NCBI RefSeq assembly: GCF_963667985.1 | Contig: NZ_OY764081.1 | Span: 1,523,599 to 1,587,598 of the forward strand | DNA: 64,000 nt | DNA from: an uncultured Methanocorpusculum sp. | GTDB taxonomy: Archaea; Halobacteriota; Methanomicrobia; Methanomicrobiales; Methanocorpusculaceae | Direction: 5' to 3' | In this document: positions 23,739 to 33,503 of the stretch, piece by piece | Layout of the letters: every line of letters starts with the position of its first letter | How positions within the stretch are numbered: position 1 is the first letter of the stretch | The notes under the pieces: generated by a model | The model's input: only the letters and a program-made list of their open reading frames with translations | Told to the model about the DNA's origin: nothing | Database searches by the model: none | Translations under genes and position numbers: made by a program

Positions 23739-24797
23739 ATGACTGAGGTAATGAGCGGAACTGCTCCCTATATCTATGTTTCAACCCGCATGCGGGTCCG
23801 CAAAGCGAAGCTCATCCCGCGGGAAGAATATCTTCGCATGCTGAACATGGGTCTCACTGAGTTCACCAGACTCATTGAGGAGATGGAGTACAAACGCGAA
23901 ATCGATGAACTTTCAGCATCCTTTAAAGGTGTCGACCTCATCGAAAACGCCATGTCCTGGAACCTTGCAAAGGAGTATCAGCGTGTGATCGCTCTGGCTC
24001 CTGGAGAGATGAAAGGATTTACCCGTGATTACCTGCATAAGTGGGATATCCAGAACATTCTGAGTATCCTGCGAGGTAAAGAACTCGGATTTTCCGACGG
24101 GAAGATCCGTGCAGTACTTGTCCCGGCCGGTGCACTCGATGCATCGACGCTGGACCGGCTTGTCGCCGAGTCATCGGTTGAACGTATCGTTGAACAGCTG
24201 CCCGTAAAGCAGATGTCGGCGATCCTCAGCGAAGGACTCAGCGAGGCGATCGAGACCCATTCCTTTGGGAAGATCGAGAACGAGCTGTATAAGTACTATT
24301 ATGCAACGCTGATCAAAGCAGCACGTGGCGGTATGAAGGGCGGACGTCCGTTCCTGAAATATGTCATGTTCGAAATCGACATCAAAAACATCACCAGTGT
24401 TTTCAGAATGCGTGCACAGGGTGGCGACAACGCAGCCCAGCAGAACATCTGGATCCCCGGCGGTTCATTCAAACCTGAAGAGCTCGAAAGACTCAGCAGT
24501 GTTGAAAGCACCGATGAAGTGGTCGATTCGCTGAAAAAGAAGATCAAAGTCACCGTGCTCCTTGATGCACTTGAATCTCTGCGTGAGAAGAAACCGATTT
24601 ATTCGATCGAAAGCACCCTGATTGCAGCCCAGCTCAATCAGATGGACAAAGTATCGAAACGCAATCCGTTCTCAATCTCGCCACTTCTCGTGTATCTCGA
24701 AAGAAAGAAGTATGAAGTATCCAATCTCCGTGCCATTGCCCGTGGAAAAGAAGCAGGCTTGGACGCGGAGACGCTCGAAAAGTACCTGGTGATGTAA
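23739..24797 (+). CDS. ahaC: A-type ATP synthase subunit C
   Basis: 352-residue central-stalk adaptor (V-type subunit d equivalent), a funnel of helices that sits on the c ring and receives the D-F axle. The N-terminal YIYVSTRMRVRKAKLIPREE and the C-terminal YLERKKYEVSNLRAIARG are typical of the family. The stop is followed directly by the ahaF start (24798), with no gap. Confidence 0.94.
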   Translation: MTEVMSGTAPYIYVSTRMRVRKAKLIPREEYLRMLNMGLTEFTRLIEEMEYKREIDELSASFKGVDLIENAMSWNLAKEYQRVIALAPGEMKGFTRDYLHKWDIQNILSILRGKELGFSDGKIRAVLVPAGALDASTLDRLVAESSVERIVEQLPVKQMSAILSEGLSEAIETHSFGKIENELYKYYYATLIKAARGGMKGGRPFLKYVMFEIDIKNITSVFRMRAQGGDNAAQQNIWIPGGSFKPEELERLSSVESTDEVVDSLKKKIKVTVLLDALESLREKKPIYSIESTLIAAQLNQMDKVSKRNPFSISPLLVYLERKKYEVSNLRAIARGKEAGLDAETLEKYLVM

Positions 24798-25100
24798 ATG
24801 GAAATCGCAGTAATTGGAAATAAGGAGTTCGTCTTGGGATTCCAGCTCGCTGGCATCAAAAAGACCTACTCTGCAGAAAATCCCGAAAAACTTGCCGAGA
24901 CCATTACGAAGGTACTTGACGACACGAATGTGGGCATACTTGTGCTGCAGAGCACTGACCTTGAACAGATCCCGCGTCGCCTGCAGGTAATCATTGAAAA
25001 TTCTGTCAAACCGACCATCGTTACAATCGGCGGGCAGGAGGCAGGTCTCTCCCTGAGGGAGCGTATAAAACGTTCGGTGGGTGTTGATTTGTGGAAGTAA
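24798..25100 (+). CDS. ahaF: A-type ATP synthase subunit F
   Basis: 100-residue central-stalk subunit with a Rossmann-like fold that binds subunit D and modulates activity. The family start [19 protein letters not shown] and the C-terminal [14 protein letters not shown] helix are visible. It starts at the base after the ahaC stop and overlaps the GTG start of ahaA by ten bases. Confidence 0.94.
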   Translation: MEIAVIGNKEFVLGFQLAGIKKTYSAENPEKLAETITKVLDDTNVGILVLQSTDLEQIPRRLQVIIENSVKPTIVTIGGQEAGLSLRERIKRSVGVDLWK

Positions 25101-26836
25101 ATAGCAAACCAGGAATACTCAAAAGAATTGCAGGACCTGTGGTCACTGCAGTTGATCTTGATGCACACATGTATGATGTGGTCAAGGTCGGAAACGAGGA
25201 ACTGATGGGAGAGGTCATCAAGATCGACGGTGCAGACACCGTTATTCAGGTCTATGAATCTACCACGGGCATTCGCCCGGGTGAGCCCGTCATAAACACC
25301 GGTCTTTCGCTCGCAGTCGAGCTTGGTCCGGGTCTCTTGACCAGTATCTACGACGGTATCCAGCGTCCGCTCGAAGTGCTTATCCAGAAGATGGGTAACT
25401 TCATTGCACGCGGTGTTACCGCACCGGGACTGGACCACGAGAAGAAATGGACCTTCAAACCGGTCGTTCACGTCGGAGACACCGTTGTCCCCGGACAGAT
25501 CGTCGGTGAAGTTCAGGAAACACGCAGTATCGTGCACAAGATCATGGTCCCGCCACTCGCAAAGGGCGGCAAGGTCACCAAGATCAATGCAGGAGACTTC
25601 ACCGTTGATGAGATCGTCATCGAACTCGACTCCGGCGAATCCTTCCCGATGATGCAGAAATGGCCGGTCCGTGTCCCGCGTCCGTACGTGGAAAAACACA
25701 GCCCGAGCATCCCCCTCCTGACCGGACAGAGAATCCTTGACGGACTCTTCCCGATCGCAAAAGGCGGAACAGCAGCTATCCCCGGACCGTTCGGATCCGG
25801 AAAGACCGTTACCCAGCAGCAGCTGGCAAAATGGTCCGACGCAGAAATCGTGGTCTACATCGGCTGCGGTGAACGCGGAAACGAGATGACCGAAGTTCTG
25901 ACCGAGTTCCCCGAACTCCAGGACCCGAAAACTGGAAACTCTCTCATGGAGAGAACGATTCTCATCGCAAACACTTCCAACATGCCTGTGGCAGCCCGTG
26001 AAGCATCCGTGTACACCGGTATTACTCTTGCAGAGTACTTCCGTGACATGGGCTATGACGTTGCATTAATGGCAGATTCCACCTCCCGGTGGGCAGAAGC
26101 AATGCGTGAAATCTGTTCACGTCTTGAAGAGATGCCCGGAGAAGAAGGTTATCCGGCATACCTGTCCTCCAGACTCTCCGAGTTCTACGAGCGTGCAGGA
26201 CTTGTCGAGCCTCTCGCAGGTGGATCAGGCTCTGTTTCCGTTATCGGCGCAGTTTCTCCTGCCGGCGGAGATTTCTCCGAACCGGTCACGCAGAACACGC
26301 TTCGTATCGTCAAAGTCTTCTGGGCACTCGATGCAAACCTCTCCCGCCGTCGCCACTTCCCGGCAATCAACTGGCTGCAGTCCTACTCTCTGTACATGGC
26401 TCAGCTGAACGATTACTACGACGAGAAGGTCTCCCCCGACTGGAACAAGCTCCGGTCCTGGTTCATGGAAGTTCTTCAGAAGGAAGCCGAACTGCAGGAA
26501 ATCGTGCAGCTCGTCGGATCCGACGCACTGCCGGAGACCGAACAGATCACCATCGAAGTCGCCAGAATGATGCGGGAACTTTTCCTGCAGCAGAACGGTT
26601 TCGACCCGGTCGACACCTACTGCGATCTGCCAAAGCAGCTTGACATGTTCAAGATGATCAGAACCTACGCAGACCTTGCATACGCCGCACAGGCAGCAGG
26701 CGTCCCGCCGTCGCAGATCCTTGCAGTCAAAGCAAAGAACGAAATGCCGCAGGTCAAATTCACCAAGGACTACAAACCGGTTCTTGACAAGATCTACGCA
26801 GGCATGGAAGCAGAATTCAAGGCACTGAGGGCATAA
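25091..26836 (+). CDS. ahaA: A-type ATP synthase catalytic subunit A
   Basis: 581-residue catalytic ATPase subunit. A GTG start at 25091 inside the end of ahaF gives the expected N-terminus. The P-loop is GPFGSGKTV at about 232-240. The long non-homologous region that marks A subunits lies at about 115-185. Walker B lies in [19 protein letters not shown] and the arginine finger partner is in subunit B. No intein or insertion is present. Confidence 0.97.
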   Translation: MEVNSKPGILKRIAGPVVTAVDLDAHMYDVVKVGNEELMGEVIKIDGADTVIQVYESTTGIRPGEPVINTGLSLAVELGPGLLTSIYDGIQRPLEVLIQKMGNFIARGVTAPGLDHEKKWTFKPVVHVGDTVVPGQIVGEVQETRSIVHKIMVPPLAKGGKVTKINAGDFTVDEIVIELDSGESFPMMQKWPVRVPRPYVEKHSPSIPLLTGQRILDGLFPIAKGGTAAIPGPFGSGKTVTQQQLAKWSDAEIVVYIGCGERGNEMTEVLTEFPELQDPKTGNSLMERTILIANTSNMPVAAREASVYTGITLAEYFRDMGYDVALMADSTSRWAEAMREICSRLEEMPGEEGYPAYLSSRLSEFYERAGLVEPLAGGSGSVSVIGAVSPAGGDFSEPVTQNTLRIVKVFWALDANLSRRRHFPAINWLQSYSLYMAQLNDYYDEKVSPDWNKLRSWFMEVLQKEAELQEIVQLVGSDALPETEQITIEVARMMRELFLQQNGFDPVDTYCDLPKQLDMFKMIRTYADLAYAAQAAGVPPSQILAVKAKNEMPQVKFTKDYKPVLDKIYAGMEAEFKALRA

Positions 26837-26838
26837 AC

Positions 26839-28215
26839 ATGAAAGAATATAAGACAGTCTCTAAAGTTGCCGGACCACTGCTTTTCGTCGAAAAGACCGA
26901 GCCAGTCAGCTACGAAGAGCAGGTCAGCCTTGTTCTTGCCGACGGCACGATGAAACGCGGACAGGTCCTCGATACCTCCGAAGATCTCGTCGTCGTACAG
27001 TGTTTCGAGACCACTACCGGTCTTGGACGCGACACCGGTGTCCGTTTCCTTGGTGAAACCTTCAAGATGCCGGTCTCAAAGACCATGCTCGGACGTATCC
27101 TCTCCGGCGGTGGAAAACCCATCGACGGCGGACCGGCTATCGTCCCCGACAAGCGTCTCGACATCAACGGAGCAGCTATCAACCCGTATGCACGCGGAAC
27201 GCCGAGAGATTTCATCCAGACCGGTATCTCCACCATCGACGGAACCAACACCCTCGTTCGTGGTCAGAAGCTTCCGATCTTCTCGTCTGCCGGTTTACCG
27301 CACAACGAGATCGCACTTCAGATCGCCCGTCAGGCAAAAGTGCCCGGATCATCCGACGAATTCGCCGTAGTTTTCGCTGCAATGGGTATCACCCGTGAAG
27401 AAGCAAACTACTTCATGGCAGACTTCGAGAGAACCGGTGCACTCGAGCGTGCAGTCGTTTTCCTGAACCTCGCTGACGACCCCGCCGTCGAGCGTACGGT
27501 CACGCCGCGTCTCGCACTCACCACTGCCGAGTACCTTGCATACGAGCTTGGTTACCACGTGCTGGTTATCTTAACCGATATGACGAACTACTGTGAAGCA
27601 CTTCGTCAGATCGGTGCTGCCCGTGAAGAAGTTCCGGGTCGCCGCGGATATCCGGGTTACATGTATACCGATCTTGCATCCATCTACGAGCGTGCAGGTA
27701 TCATCAAGGGCCTGAAAGGATCCGTTACCCAGATTCCAATCCTTACCATGCCCGGTGACGATATCACCCACCCGATCCCCGATCTTACCGGATACATCAC
27801 GGAAGGTCAGATCGTTATTTCCCCGGAGTTACACCGTAAGGGTATCTATCCGCCGATCAACGTTCTGCCGTCTTTGTCCCGTCTGATGAACCTCGGTATC
27901 GGAAAGGGCATGACCCGTGAGGACCACAAGAAGGTCTCCGATATGATGTACTCCGGTTACGCAGAAGGTGTCGATCTCCGCGGCTTAGTGGCCATTGTCG
28001 GAAAAGACGCACTTTCAGAGCGTGACCAGAAGTTCTTAGAGTTCGCCGATGCATTCGAAGACAAGTTCGTTCGTCAGGGATCCGACGAGGACAGAACCAT
28101 CGCCCAGACGCTTGACGTCGGATGGGGTATGTTCACCCAGCTCCCGGAGAGCGAACTTGAGAAGCGTATCGACCGTGACCTCATTAAGACCTATCACCCG
28201 AACTACAGGAAGTGA
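26839..28215 (+). CDS. ahaB: A-type ATP synthase regulatory subunit B
   Basis: 458-residue non-catalytic partner of subunit A. It lacks a P-loop, as normal for B; the homologous site reads [32 protein letters not shown] and [20 protein letters not shown] are highly conserved family blocks and include the arginine that reaches into the A-subunit site. It begins two bases after the ahaA stop. Confidence 0.97.
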   Translation: MKEYKTVSKVAGPLLFVEKTEPVSYEEQVSLVLADGTMKRGQVLDTSEDLVVVQCFETTTGLGRDTGVRFLGETFKMPVSKTMLGRILSGGGKPIDGGPAIVPDKRLDINGAAINPYARGTPRDFIQTGISTIDGTNTLVRGQKLPIFSSAGLPHNEIALQIARQAKVPGSSDEFAVVFAAMGITREEANYFMADFERTGALERAVVFLNLADDPAVERTVTPRLALTTAEYLAYELGYHVLVILTDMTNYCEALRQIGAAREEVPGRRGYPGYMYTDLASIYERAGIIKGLKGSVTQIPILTMPGDDITHPIPDLTGYITEGQIVISPELHRKGIYPPINVLPSLSRLMNLGIGKGMTREDHKKVSDMMYSGYAEGVDLRGLVAIVGKDALSERDQKFLEFADAFEDKFVRQGSDEDRTIAQTLDVGWGMFTQLPESELEKRIDRDLIKTYHPNYRK

Positions 28216-28222
28216 GTAAGTC

Positions 28223-28885
28223 ATGGCGCTGAACGTGAAGCCTACCAGATCCGAACTGATCGCCCTCAAAAAGCGTATCAAGCTCTCGGAGCGTGGGTAT
28301 AAGCTTCTGAAAATGAAGCGCGACGGACTTATCCTTGAATTCTTCAAGGTGTTAGCGGAAGCTAAAGATCTCAAAAATCAACTTGCCGAAAAGTACGAAC
28401 GTGCACAGAGAATGATTGCGATCGCAGAAACTGTGGACGGAAGTATCGGTGTGAAGTCAGCGGCGTTTTCAGCATCTGAAAACCCGGTGATCGACCTGAA
28501 AAGCAAGAACATTATGGGAGTTGTTGTACCAAAGATCGAGTCCCAGAGTGTGAAGAAGTCTCTCACGAACCGCGGTTACGGCGTTCTTGGAACGTCCGCC
28601 GCGATCGATGAGGCTGCCGACGCATTCGAGGAGTTAGTAGAGTGTATCATCCTCTCCGCTGAACTGGAGACGACTATGAAGCGCCTCTTAGACGAGATCG
28701 AAAGTACAAAGCGCCGTGTGAATGCCCTGGAATTCAAGGTTATTCCGGAGTTGATCGAAGCCCGTAACTTTATCAAGATGCGGCTCGATGAAATGGAACG
28801 CGAAGAATTGTTCCGTATGAAAAGAACAAAGGGTAAGTCTGCCGCAAAGGCCGCAAAACTCTCCGCTGCACACGCAGCAGAATAA
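28223..28885 (+). CDS. ahaD: A-type ATP synthase subunit D
   Basis: 220-residue central axle. Two long antiparallel helices at the ends ([17 protein letters not shown] near the N-terminus, [20 protein letters not shown] near the C-terminus) form the coiled coil that turns inside A3B3. The Lys- and Ala-rich tail ([16 protein letters not shown]) is longer than in many relatives. Last gene of the operon; no ahaG follows. Confidence 0.95.
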   Translation: MALNVKPTRSELIALKKRIKLSERGYKLLKMKRDGLILEFFKVLAEAKDLKNQLAEKYERAQRMIAIAETVDGSIGVKSAAFSASENPVIDLKSKNIMGVVVPKIESQSVKKSLTNRGYGVLGTSAAIDEAADAFEELVECIILSAELETTMKRLLDEIESTKRRVNALEFKVIPELIEARNFIKMRLDEMEREELFRMKRTKGKSAAKAAKLSAAHAAE

Positions 28886-28899
28886 TAATGCGGAACTGC

Positions 28900-28995
28900 A
28901 GGAGACCGGGAGAACCTCAGGGATCCCCGGGGATATCCGGGATCTTCTAACCCGAATCTCTTTATTCTTTTTTCGACTGTTTTTTTATTTCAACC
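28900..28995 (+). terminator. Probable ATP synthase operon terminator
   Basis: A GC-rich dyad (GATCCCCGGGGAT followed by ATCCGGGATC) at about 28920-28945 is followed by T-rich tracts (TTTATTCTTTTTT and TTTTTTTAT) to about 28990. T tracts alone end transcription in many archaea. Confidence 0.5.
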
Positions 28996-29060
28996 GGGAT
29001 ATCTGACCGGTTTTTCCGATAAGAATATTCATATTATCTCCCGTCCCTTTAGTTTAAACA

Positions 29061-30008
29061 ATGAATACCCAGTTCCCCGCCGATAAAGCCGATAAAATAG
29101 CGGAAATGTTTTCATTTACCGATGATGAAAAACAATCGTTTTGCAATACGGCAAACGCAATTCTTCAGACCCACGAGGACGAGGATCCGAATAAAATAAT
29201 CACCGCCGTCTGCGAATATGCCGATCTCATAGCCAAAAGCAAAGGAGCCGGCTACACCCCGAAAATCGCCCGGCAGAAGATCGGGGACGTTCTTCTAACA
29301 AGCATCGAACCGCCGTGCGGGAGCAACACCTATATCCTGGAAACAAAGGAAGGGTTTCTCGTGATCGACAGCGGATTTCCCTGCTATGCCGAAGATCTGA
29401 AACGGACGGTCCTCTCGCTCTATCCAGATTTTGGAAAGCAGAAGACCGAGCATATTATCACCCACATCGATATGGATCATATGGGGGCGATGGATCTGTT
29501 CGACTGCGTATATCTGAATGCGGCGAGTCTGGAAAATTTCACTCGGGAAAAAGCCGGGGTCGCGAACTACCGGGTCAAGAATCCGAGCCGTGCCCCGTTC
29601 TATGATATGGTGGTGATGCTTACCGGCTATAAAACCCCGTATTTGGAAAACGTCACTCTCTTAGACAGTGTGAAACCCGATCCGACACTTCCTCTCTCAT
29701 ATATCGGCGATCTGAAAACCGCAGGCCTCACCTTTTCGGTGTATGAAGACTTCGGCGGCCATGTGGAAGGGTCGATGCTCTTCCTCGAAAACGAGATCGG
29801 ACTCATTTTTACCGGCGATATCCTGATCAATCCAGACGGCTTCACGCCCGAGCAGCTGAAAGTCAACCGCTACCCGGCGATCCTTGCAGGCGGAAGCGTG
29901 AACGAGGATTCAAAGAAAGCTGCCGCAGAGCGGTTTGCGGCGTATGACATGATGCAGGGAAGACGATGGATGATCTGTCCCGGGCACGGGAACGTTTTCC
30001 AGCTGTAA
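29061..30008 (+). CDS. MBL-fold metallohydrolase
   Basis: 315-residue metallo-beta-lactamase-fold enzyme. A helical N-terminal region (about 1-85) precedes the fold. Metal ligands are THIDMDHMGA (the common HxHxDH with Asp in place of the second His), the later GGHVEGS, FTGDIL, and PGHGN at the end. The replaced His suggests an altered metal site or a non-standard reaction. Substrate unknown. It is monocistronic between the ATP synthase operon and the convergent S17e gene. Confidence 0.85.
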   Translation: MNTQFPADKADKIAEMFSFTDDEKQSFCNTANAILQTHEDEDPNKIITAVCEYADLIAKSKGAGYTPKIARQKIGDVLLTSIEPPCGSNTYILETKEGFLVIDSGFPCYAEDLKRTVLSLYPDFGKQKTEHIITHIDMDHMGAMDLFDCVYLNAASLENFTREKAGVANYRVKNPSRAPFYDMVVMLTGYKTPYLENVTLLDSVKPDPTLPLSYIGDLKTAGLTFSVYEDFGGHVEGSMLFLENEIGLIFTGDILINPDGFTPEQLKVNRYPAILAGGSVNEDSKKAAAERFAAYDMMQGRRWMICPGHGNVFQL

Positions 30009-30063
30009 AATCCCTTCTTTTTCGCAATTTTAACAACGATGCATATTCAGCAAAAACAGGTCT

Positions 30064-30112
30064 ATACTGGTAAGTAAAGAAAAAAACGAAAAGACGTTGG
30101 AAAAAGATATTG
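30064..30112 (-). terminator. T-rich terminator after S17e
   Basis: On the minus strand, T tracts follow the rps17e stop within about 15-55 bases (CTTTTTCC, CTTTTCG, TTTTTTTCTTT). No strong hairpin is seen. Confidence 0.45.
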
Positions 30113-30122
30113 AGCTGGGAAT

Positions 30123-30317
30123 TTACCGGCGTGCGGGAGTGGTGTTGACCTTGCGGGTAACGTATCCTGCGACACGGTTGCGGATCATTTTGCTTTCAAT
30201 CGTGGTGATTTCAGCAACAACTTTCTTGTTGTCGTCAAAGTTGCCGTTGAAACTGTTTCCGTGCTGTTCGAGAAGGGCGGTGCCCATTGATTTGATATAA
30301 CTTGGCTTGATTCCCAT
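30123..30317 (-). CDS. rps17e: 30S ribosomal protein S17e
   Basis: 64-residue archaeal/eukaryotic small-subunit protein. MGIKPSYIKSMGTALLEQHG at the start and RNRVAGYVTRKVN at the end match the family throughout. It is the last gene of a minus-strand group with the ThiN and HD genes, nine bases after the ThiN stop. Confidence 0.95.
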   Translation of the reverse strand: MGIKPSYIKSMGTALLEQHGNSFNGNFDDNKKVVAEITTIESKMIRNRVAGYVTRKVNTTPARR

Positions 30318-30326
30318 GAGTATTCC

Positions 30327-30839
30327 TCAGATGTCTATATATGTAAGACGTTGAGATATGATAAGTATTCTGTTTGCTACCTCCTCAGGAGTGGTTCCAA
30401 GGAGGCATATCCTGCCCGGTCCGCGGGAAGATTCGGGATTGGCTATGGCAAGCGGCACGCCTTTTCTGCATACCGAAGCGATCCCCCAGTCCATGGTCGA
30501 GATACCGGCCGGGAACTTTTCCGGGTCATAGACCTCGACGTCCCGAAGAGTTTCTACGGCCGTTGCGAGAATGTCATCCTCATAGCGTATGCATGCCGCC
30601 GAGCGAATGGTGGGATCGAAACGCCGGACGGTAAGAAGGGTCTTGACGATCGGTTCATCGACGCCGAACCCGACGCTCGAACCTCTGGCGATGGCGACGC
30701 CTTTCTTGTCGACGGCGTCGGCGGTCGCATAGGCGATCGCCAGATCGTCCCGCGGAATGATATAGCGCGAGACATCCTGCAGTTTGCCGTGAGCCTTCTG
30801 CAGATCGCGGAGAACCGCCGACTGTGCTCCGGCACCCAT
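30327..30839 (-). CDS. thiN: ThiN-domain protein (thiamine-phosphate synthase)
   Basis: 170 residues forming a stand-alone ThiN domain, the archaeal alternative to ThiE that joins HMP-pyrophosphate and thiazole phosphate. More often ThiN is the C-terminal part of a ThiD-ThiN fusion. Typical blocks are SVGFGVDEPIVKTLLTV, ACIRYEDDILATA and STMDWGIASVCRKGVP. Some single-domain ThiN proteins act as regulators instead, so the enzymatic role is likely but not certain. It starts at ATG 30839 within the stop of the HD gene (TGATG). Confidence 0.82.
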   Translation of the reverse strand: MGAGAQSAVLRDLQKAHGKLQDVSRYIIPRDDLAIAYATADAVDKKGVAIARGSSVGFGVDEPIVKTLLTVRRFDPTIRSAACIRYEDDILATAVETLRDVEVYDPEKFPAGISTMDWGIASVCRKGVPLAIANPESSRGPGRICLLGTTPEEVANRILIISQRLTYIDI

Positions 30840-31390
30840 CAGTTCAGCCCCAGTTCGTCTTTTACCGCAGTGATCTCGGAAATAGCGATCTCATACATTC
30901 GTTCCCTCGGGACGAGAGCGTCGCCAAGAGCGATCCTTGTCCGGTCGCATCCTGCGGCGAACGAAGGGGTCTTGTACTTCTTCGTGACCGTCTTCAACGT
31001 CACATCGGATATGTTTCCTCCCTTGACATACGCACAGGCGACGATCAGTCCAGACACACTGTCGGCGACCTGGAGACAGATCTCCACAGGGGTCGTATAG
31101 TCGGTACCGAATATCATGTGATTGTGGCGTTTGATTGGAAGAGCGATCTCGTCGCCGACACCTGCCGCACGAAGGATCTCGTATCCGGCAAGTCCGTGCT
31201 TTTCCATATCCTCGTCGATCTCCTCGAAGTCGATGTCGTGAAGGATGCCGATCGTTTCCCAAAGGACAGCATCTTGTCCCAACTCAGTCGCCAGACCCTT
31301 CATGACGGCGGCGGTCGAGATACAGTGACCGACAAGCGAGGGAGTGGCTACATGTTGTTTGAGAAGCGTGAGTGCCTCTGTTTTTTCCAT
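30839..31390 (-). CDS. HD-domain (HDIG) hydrolase
   Basis: 183-residue HD-superfamily metal phosphohydrolase. GHCISTAAVM supplies the first His, GILHDIDFEE the HD pair, IKRHNHMIFG further metal-binding histidines and CLQVADSVSGLIVA the last Asp. Small stand-alone HDIG proteins of this kind are widespread and their substrates, nucleotides or cyclic nucleotides, are mostly unknown. Heads an HD-thiN-rps17e group read on the minus strand, with the thiN start fused to its stop. Confidence 0.85.
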   Translation of the reverse strand: MEKTEALTLLKQHVATPSLVGHCISTAAVMKGLATELGQDAVLWETIGILHDIDFEEIDEDMEKHGLAGYEILRAAGVGDEIALPIKRHNHMIFGTDYTTPVEICLQVADSVSGLIVACAYVKGGNISDVTLKTVTKKYKTPSFAAGCDRTRIALGDALVPRERMYEIAISEITAVKDELGLN

Positions 31391-31445
31391 GTCCTATTTA
31401 TTGGATATGAAAAGGGATAAGAGTCTCGACGCACAATGTATTTGT

Positions 31446-31628
31446 ATGCAAGATTGGATACTTGATGTGATCATCGGCGTCTCGGCAATCATTTTGTTTG
31501 CCATTCTGCTTCTGGGTCTGCCCCACGTCCTCCCGGCGGCCTATGGATACGTAGCAGCTTTCCTGATTTTCGTGGCATACCTCACAACTGCAGGACTGAC
31601 AGTAATTAAAAAATCGATCCAAAAATAA
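31446..31628 (+). CDS. Small two-helix membrane protein
   Basis: 60 residues with two hydrophobic segments: VIIGVSAIILFAILLLGL and GYVAAFLIFVAYLTTAGL. The start chosen is ATG 31446; an in-frame ATG at 31407 gives 13 more polar residues. A TATA-like CTATTTATT at about 31393-31401 fits the later start with a short leader. It is divergent from the HD gene. No family is recognised. Confidence 0.6.
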   Translation: MQDWILDVIIGVSAIILFAILLLGLPHVLPAAYGYVAAFLIFVAYLTTAGLTVIKKSIQK

Positions 31629-31658
31629 ATTTATATTTTTTTACCAAAACTTGAAAAG

Positions 31659-33347
31659 CTATTCCTGCTTTTCCAGGGCTTTATAATCCGTTTTATTCAT
31701 TTTGGTAAGGGGCATCGCTTCCAGAATCGAGATCGAAACCGGAACGCTCCAGTGATTCAGATTCGCTTTGGCAAAGGCGATAATGTCTTTTATCGCGGCC
31801 TCGGGGTCCATCTTCTCCTTCAGCGTTACATAGAGTTTGATCCGCGTATCCGTCTTCCAGGGAATACCCATTGCGCACGACTGGGAGATGATCGGGCACT
31901 TTTCCATGACGGCCTCGATCATGAGAGGATAGACATTGTATCCGTTGACTTTGACGAGCCGCTTGTATCTGCACCGGAAATTGATGTTGTTCCCTTCCCC
32001 GATCGAGACGATATCCCCGGTGTGGAGCCAGATGCGGCCGTCGTCATGCATGCGGAGAACGGCGGCGGTCTCTTCAGGATTTTTGTAGTAGCCGGTCATG
32101 ATTGCCGGACCGATCATACACAGTTCTCCTTCCTCGGTGTTAGGCAGGACGTCAGTCGTTCCGGGAGCGACAACGCATATCTCCGTTCCGGCAAGAGGGA
32201 CACCCACGCCCCCTTCCTTTAACGTGGAGTAATGCACGCCGGTGATAACACAGGCCCCGCCGGCTTCGGTCAGACCGTAGCCCGGACGGAACTCTGCTCC
32301 GCCTTTTTCTTTTCCGAGTATGTCGTTATACCTGTAGGCAAGCTCGGGGCTTACCCGGTCCCCGCCGCACACCAGATGTTTGACGCAGGAGAGATCCTTT
32401 CCTTTGAGATGCGGATACATCCGCTCGTACATCGCAGGAACGCCACAGAGAAACGCCATCTTCTCTTCTACGATGAACTTTGCGCACTCCTTCGCATCGA
32501 ACCGCGGACAAAGAGCGACCCGCATCCCTGACGAGAGCGGCGTGTGGATGCAGACGGTCAGACCAAACGCATGGAAGATCGGCAGCACGGCAAGGAACCC
32601 GTCTCCGATATGCGGTTTGCCGTCTACATAGTCATAGAGAAGCTGGGTCGCCAGATAATTGGCCGAGGTGTTTGAAAGCATCACGCCTTTCGAGGGGCCG
32701 GTCGTGCCGCCGGTGTACATGATGACGGCAGTATCCTCAGCCCTGACATCGTGCGGGGGAAGGGACGCGGTCTTCAAAAATTCGCGTCCTTCTTCGAGAA
32801 GAGCGTCCCATTCAGAGGATCTGCCGGTCGTCTGTTTGGCGTGACGAACCGAACGGTTGTAGACCGTCTTCATGACCCAGCCTTTGATGCCTGCGGGGAA
32901 GTAGGTGGGCGTTTTACAGCGGATGACCTCGACGTCGAGACCACTGCAGTGTTCTTCGTTGATCTCAAACGTCAGAACGATCCGGGATTCGGTGAGTTCC
33001 ACCGCGTATCGGAGTTCATCTTTCGTTGAAAGCGGGTGCACGAGATTGCAGACGGCGCCGATCCGGTTGACGGCATATGTGGCGATAACGCTTTGCGGGA
33101 TATTCGGCAGAAAAATGGTGACGAAATCGCCTTTTTTCACACCGTGCTGCATGAGTCCGGCAGCACAGGCATGTACCTGCTCCATCAGACTGCGGTATGA
33201 TATGTAATTATTATAATACTGTATGGCGATTGCTTGGGGTCCTGCATGGGTTCCACCGTATGTGAGCATCGTGTAAAGAGACCTTTTTGTCTCATTTGTA
33301 TACTCAAGTTTGGTGATGGAATCATTTCTGTATATGCGGGCGTTCAT
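31659..33347 (-). CDS. Adenylate-forming acyl-CoA ligase, paralog 1
   Basis: 562-residue AMP-forming ligase (ANL superfamily): activates a carboxylic acid with ATP, then usually transfers it to CoA. The start ATG 33347 gives MNARIYRNDSITKLEY, matching the N-terminus of the next paralog; the longer frame to 33407 adds an unmatched stretch. P-loop MYTGGTTGPSKGVMLSN, motif PGYGLTEAGG, HTGDI, and the catalytic Lys near the end in LTKMNKTDY. Substrate unknown. It is one of three tandem paralogs. Confidence 0.88.
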   Translation of the reverse strand: MNARIYRNDSITKLEYTNETKRSLYTMLTYGGTHAGPQAIAIQYYNNYISYRSLMEQVHACAAGLMQHGVKKGDFVTIFLPNIPQSVIATYAVNRIGAVCNLVHPLSTKDELRYAVELTESRIVLTFEINEEHCSGLDVEVIRCKTPTYFPAGIKGWVMKTVYNRSVRHAKQTTGRSSEWDALLEEGREFLKTASLPPHDVRAEDTAVIMYTGGTTGPSKGVMLSNTSANYLATQLLYDYVDGKPHIGDGFLAVLPIFHAFGLTVCIHTPLSSGMRVALCPRFDAKECAKFIVEEKMAFLCGVPAMYERMYPHLKGKDLSCVKHLVCGGDRVSPELAYRYNDILGKEKGGAEFRPGYGLTEAGGACVITGVHYSTLKEGGVGVPLAGTEICVVAPGTTDVLPNTEEGELCMIGPAIMTGYYKNPEETAAVLRMHDDGRIWLHTGDIVSIGEGNNINFRCRYKRLVKVNGYNVYPLMIEAVMEKCPIISQSCAMGIPWKTDTRIKLYVTLKEKMDPEAAIKDIIAFAKANLNHWSVPVSISILEAMPLTKMNKTDYKALEKQE

Positions 33348-33503
33348 GAACCATATACGTATGAATGGTACTATATTATAGCTGGCGGTCACGCAAAATT
33401 TGAACAAATTCTGCAGAAAATAATCCCAATAGATTCACCAGAGAGTATATATACTTCAGCCCAAAATGGACCCCTCATTGGGGGAGGGTATGAAAAAAAA
33501 AGA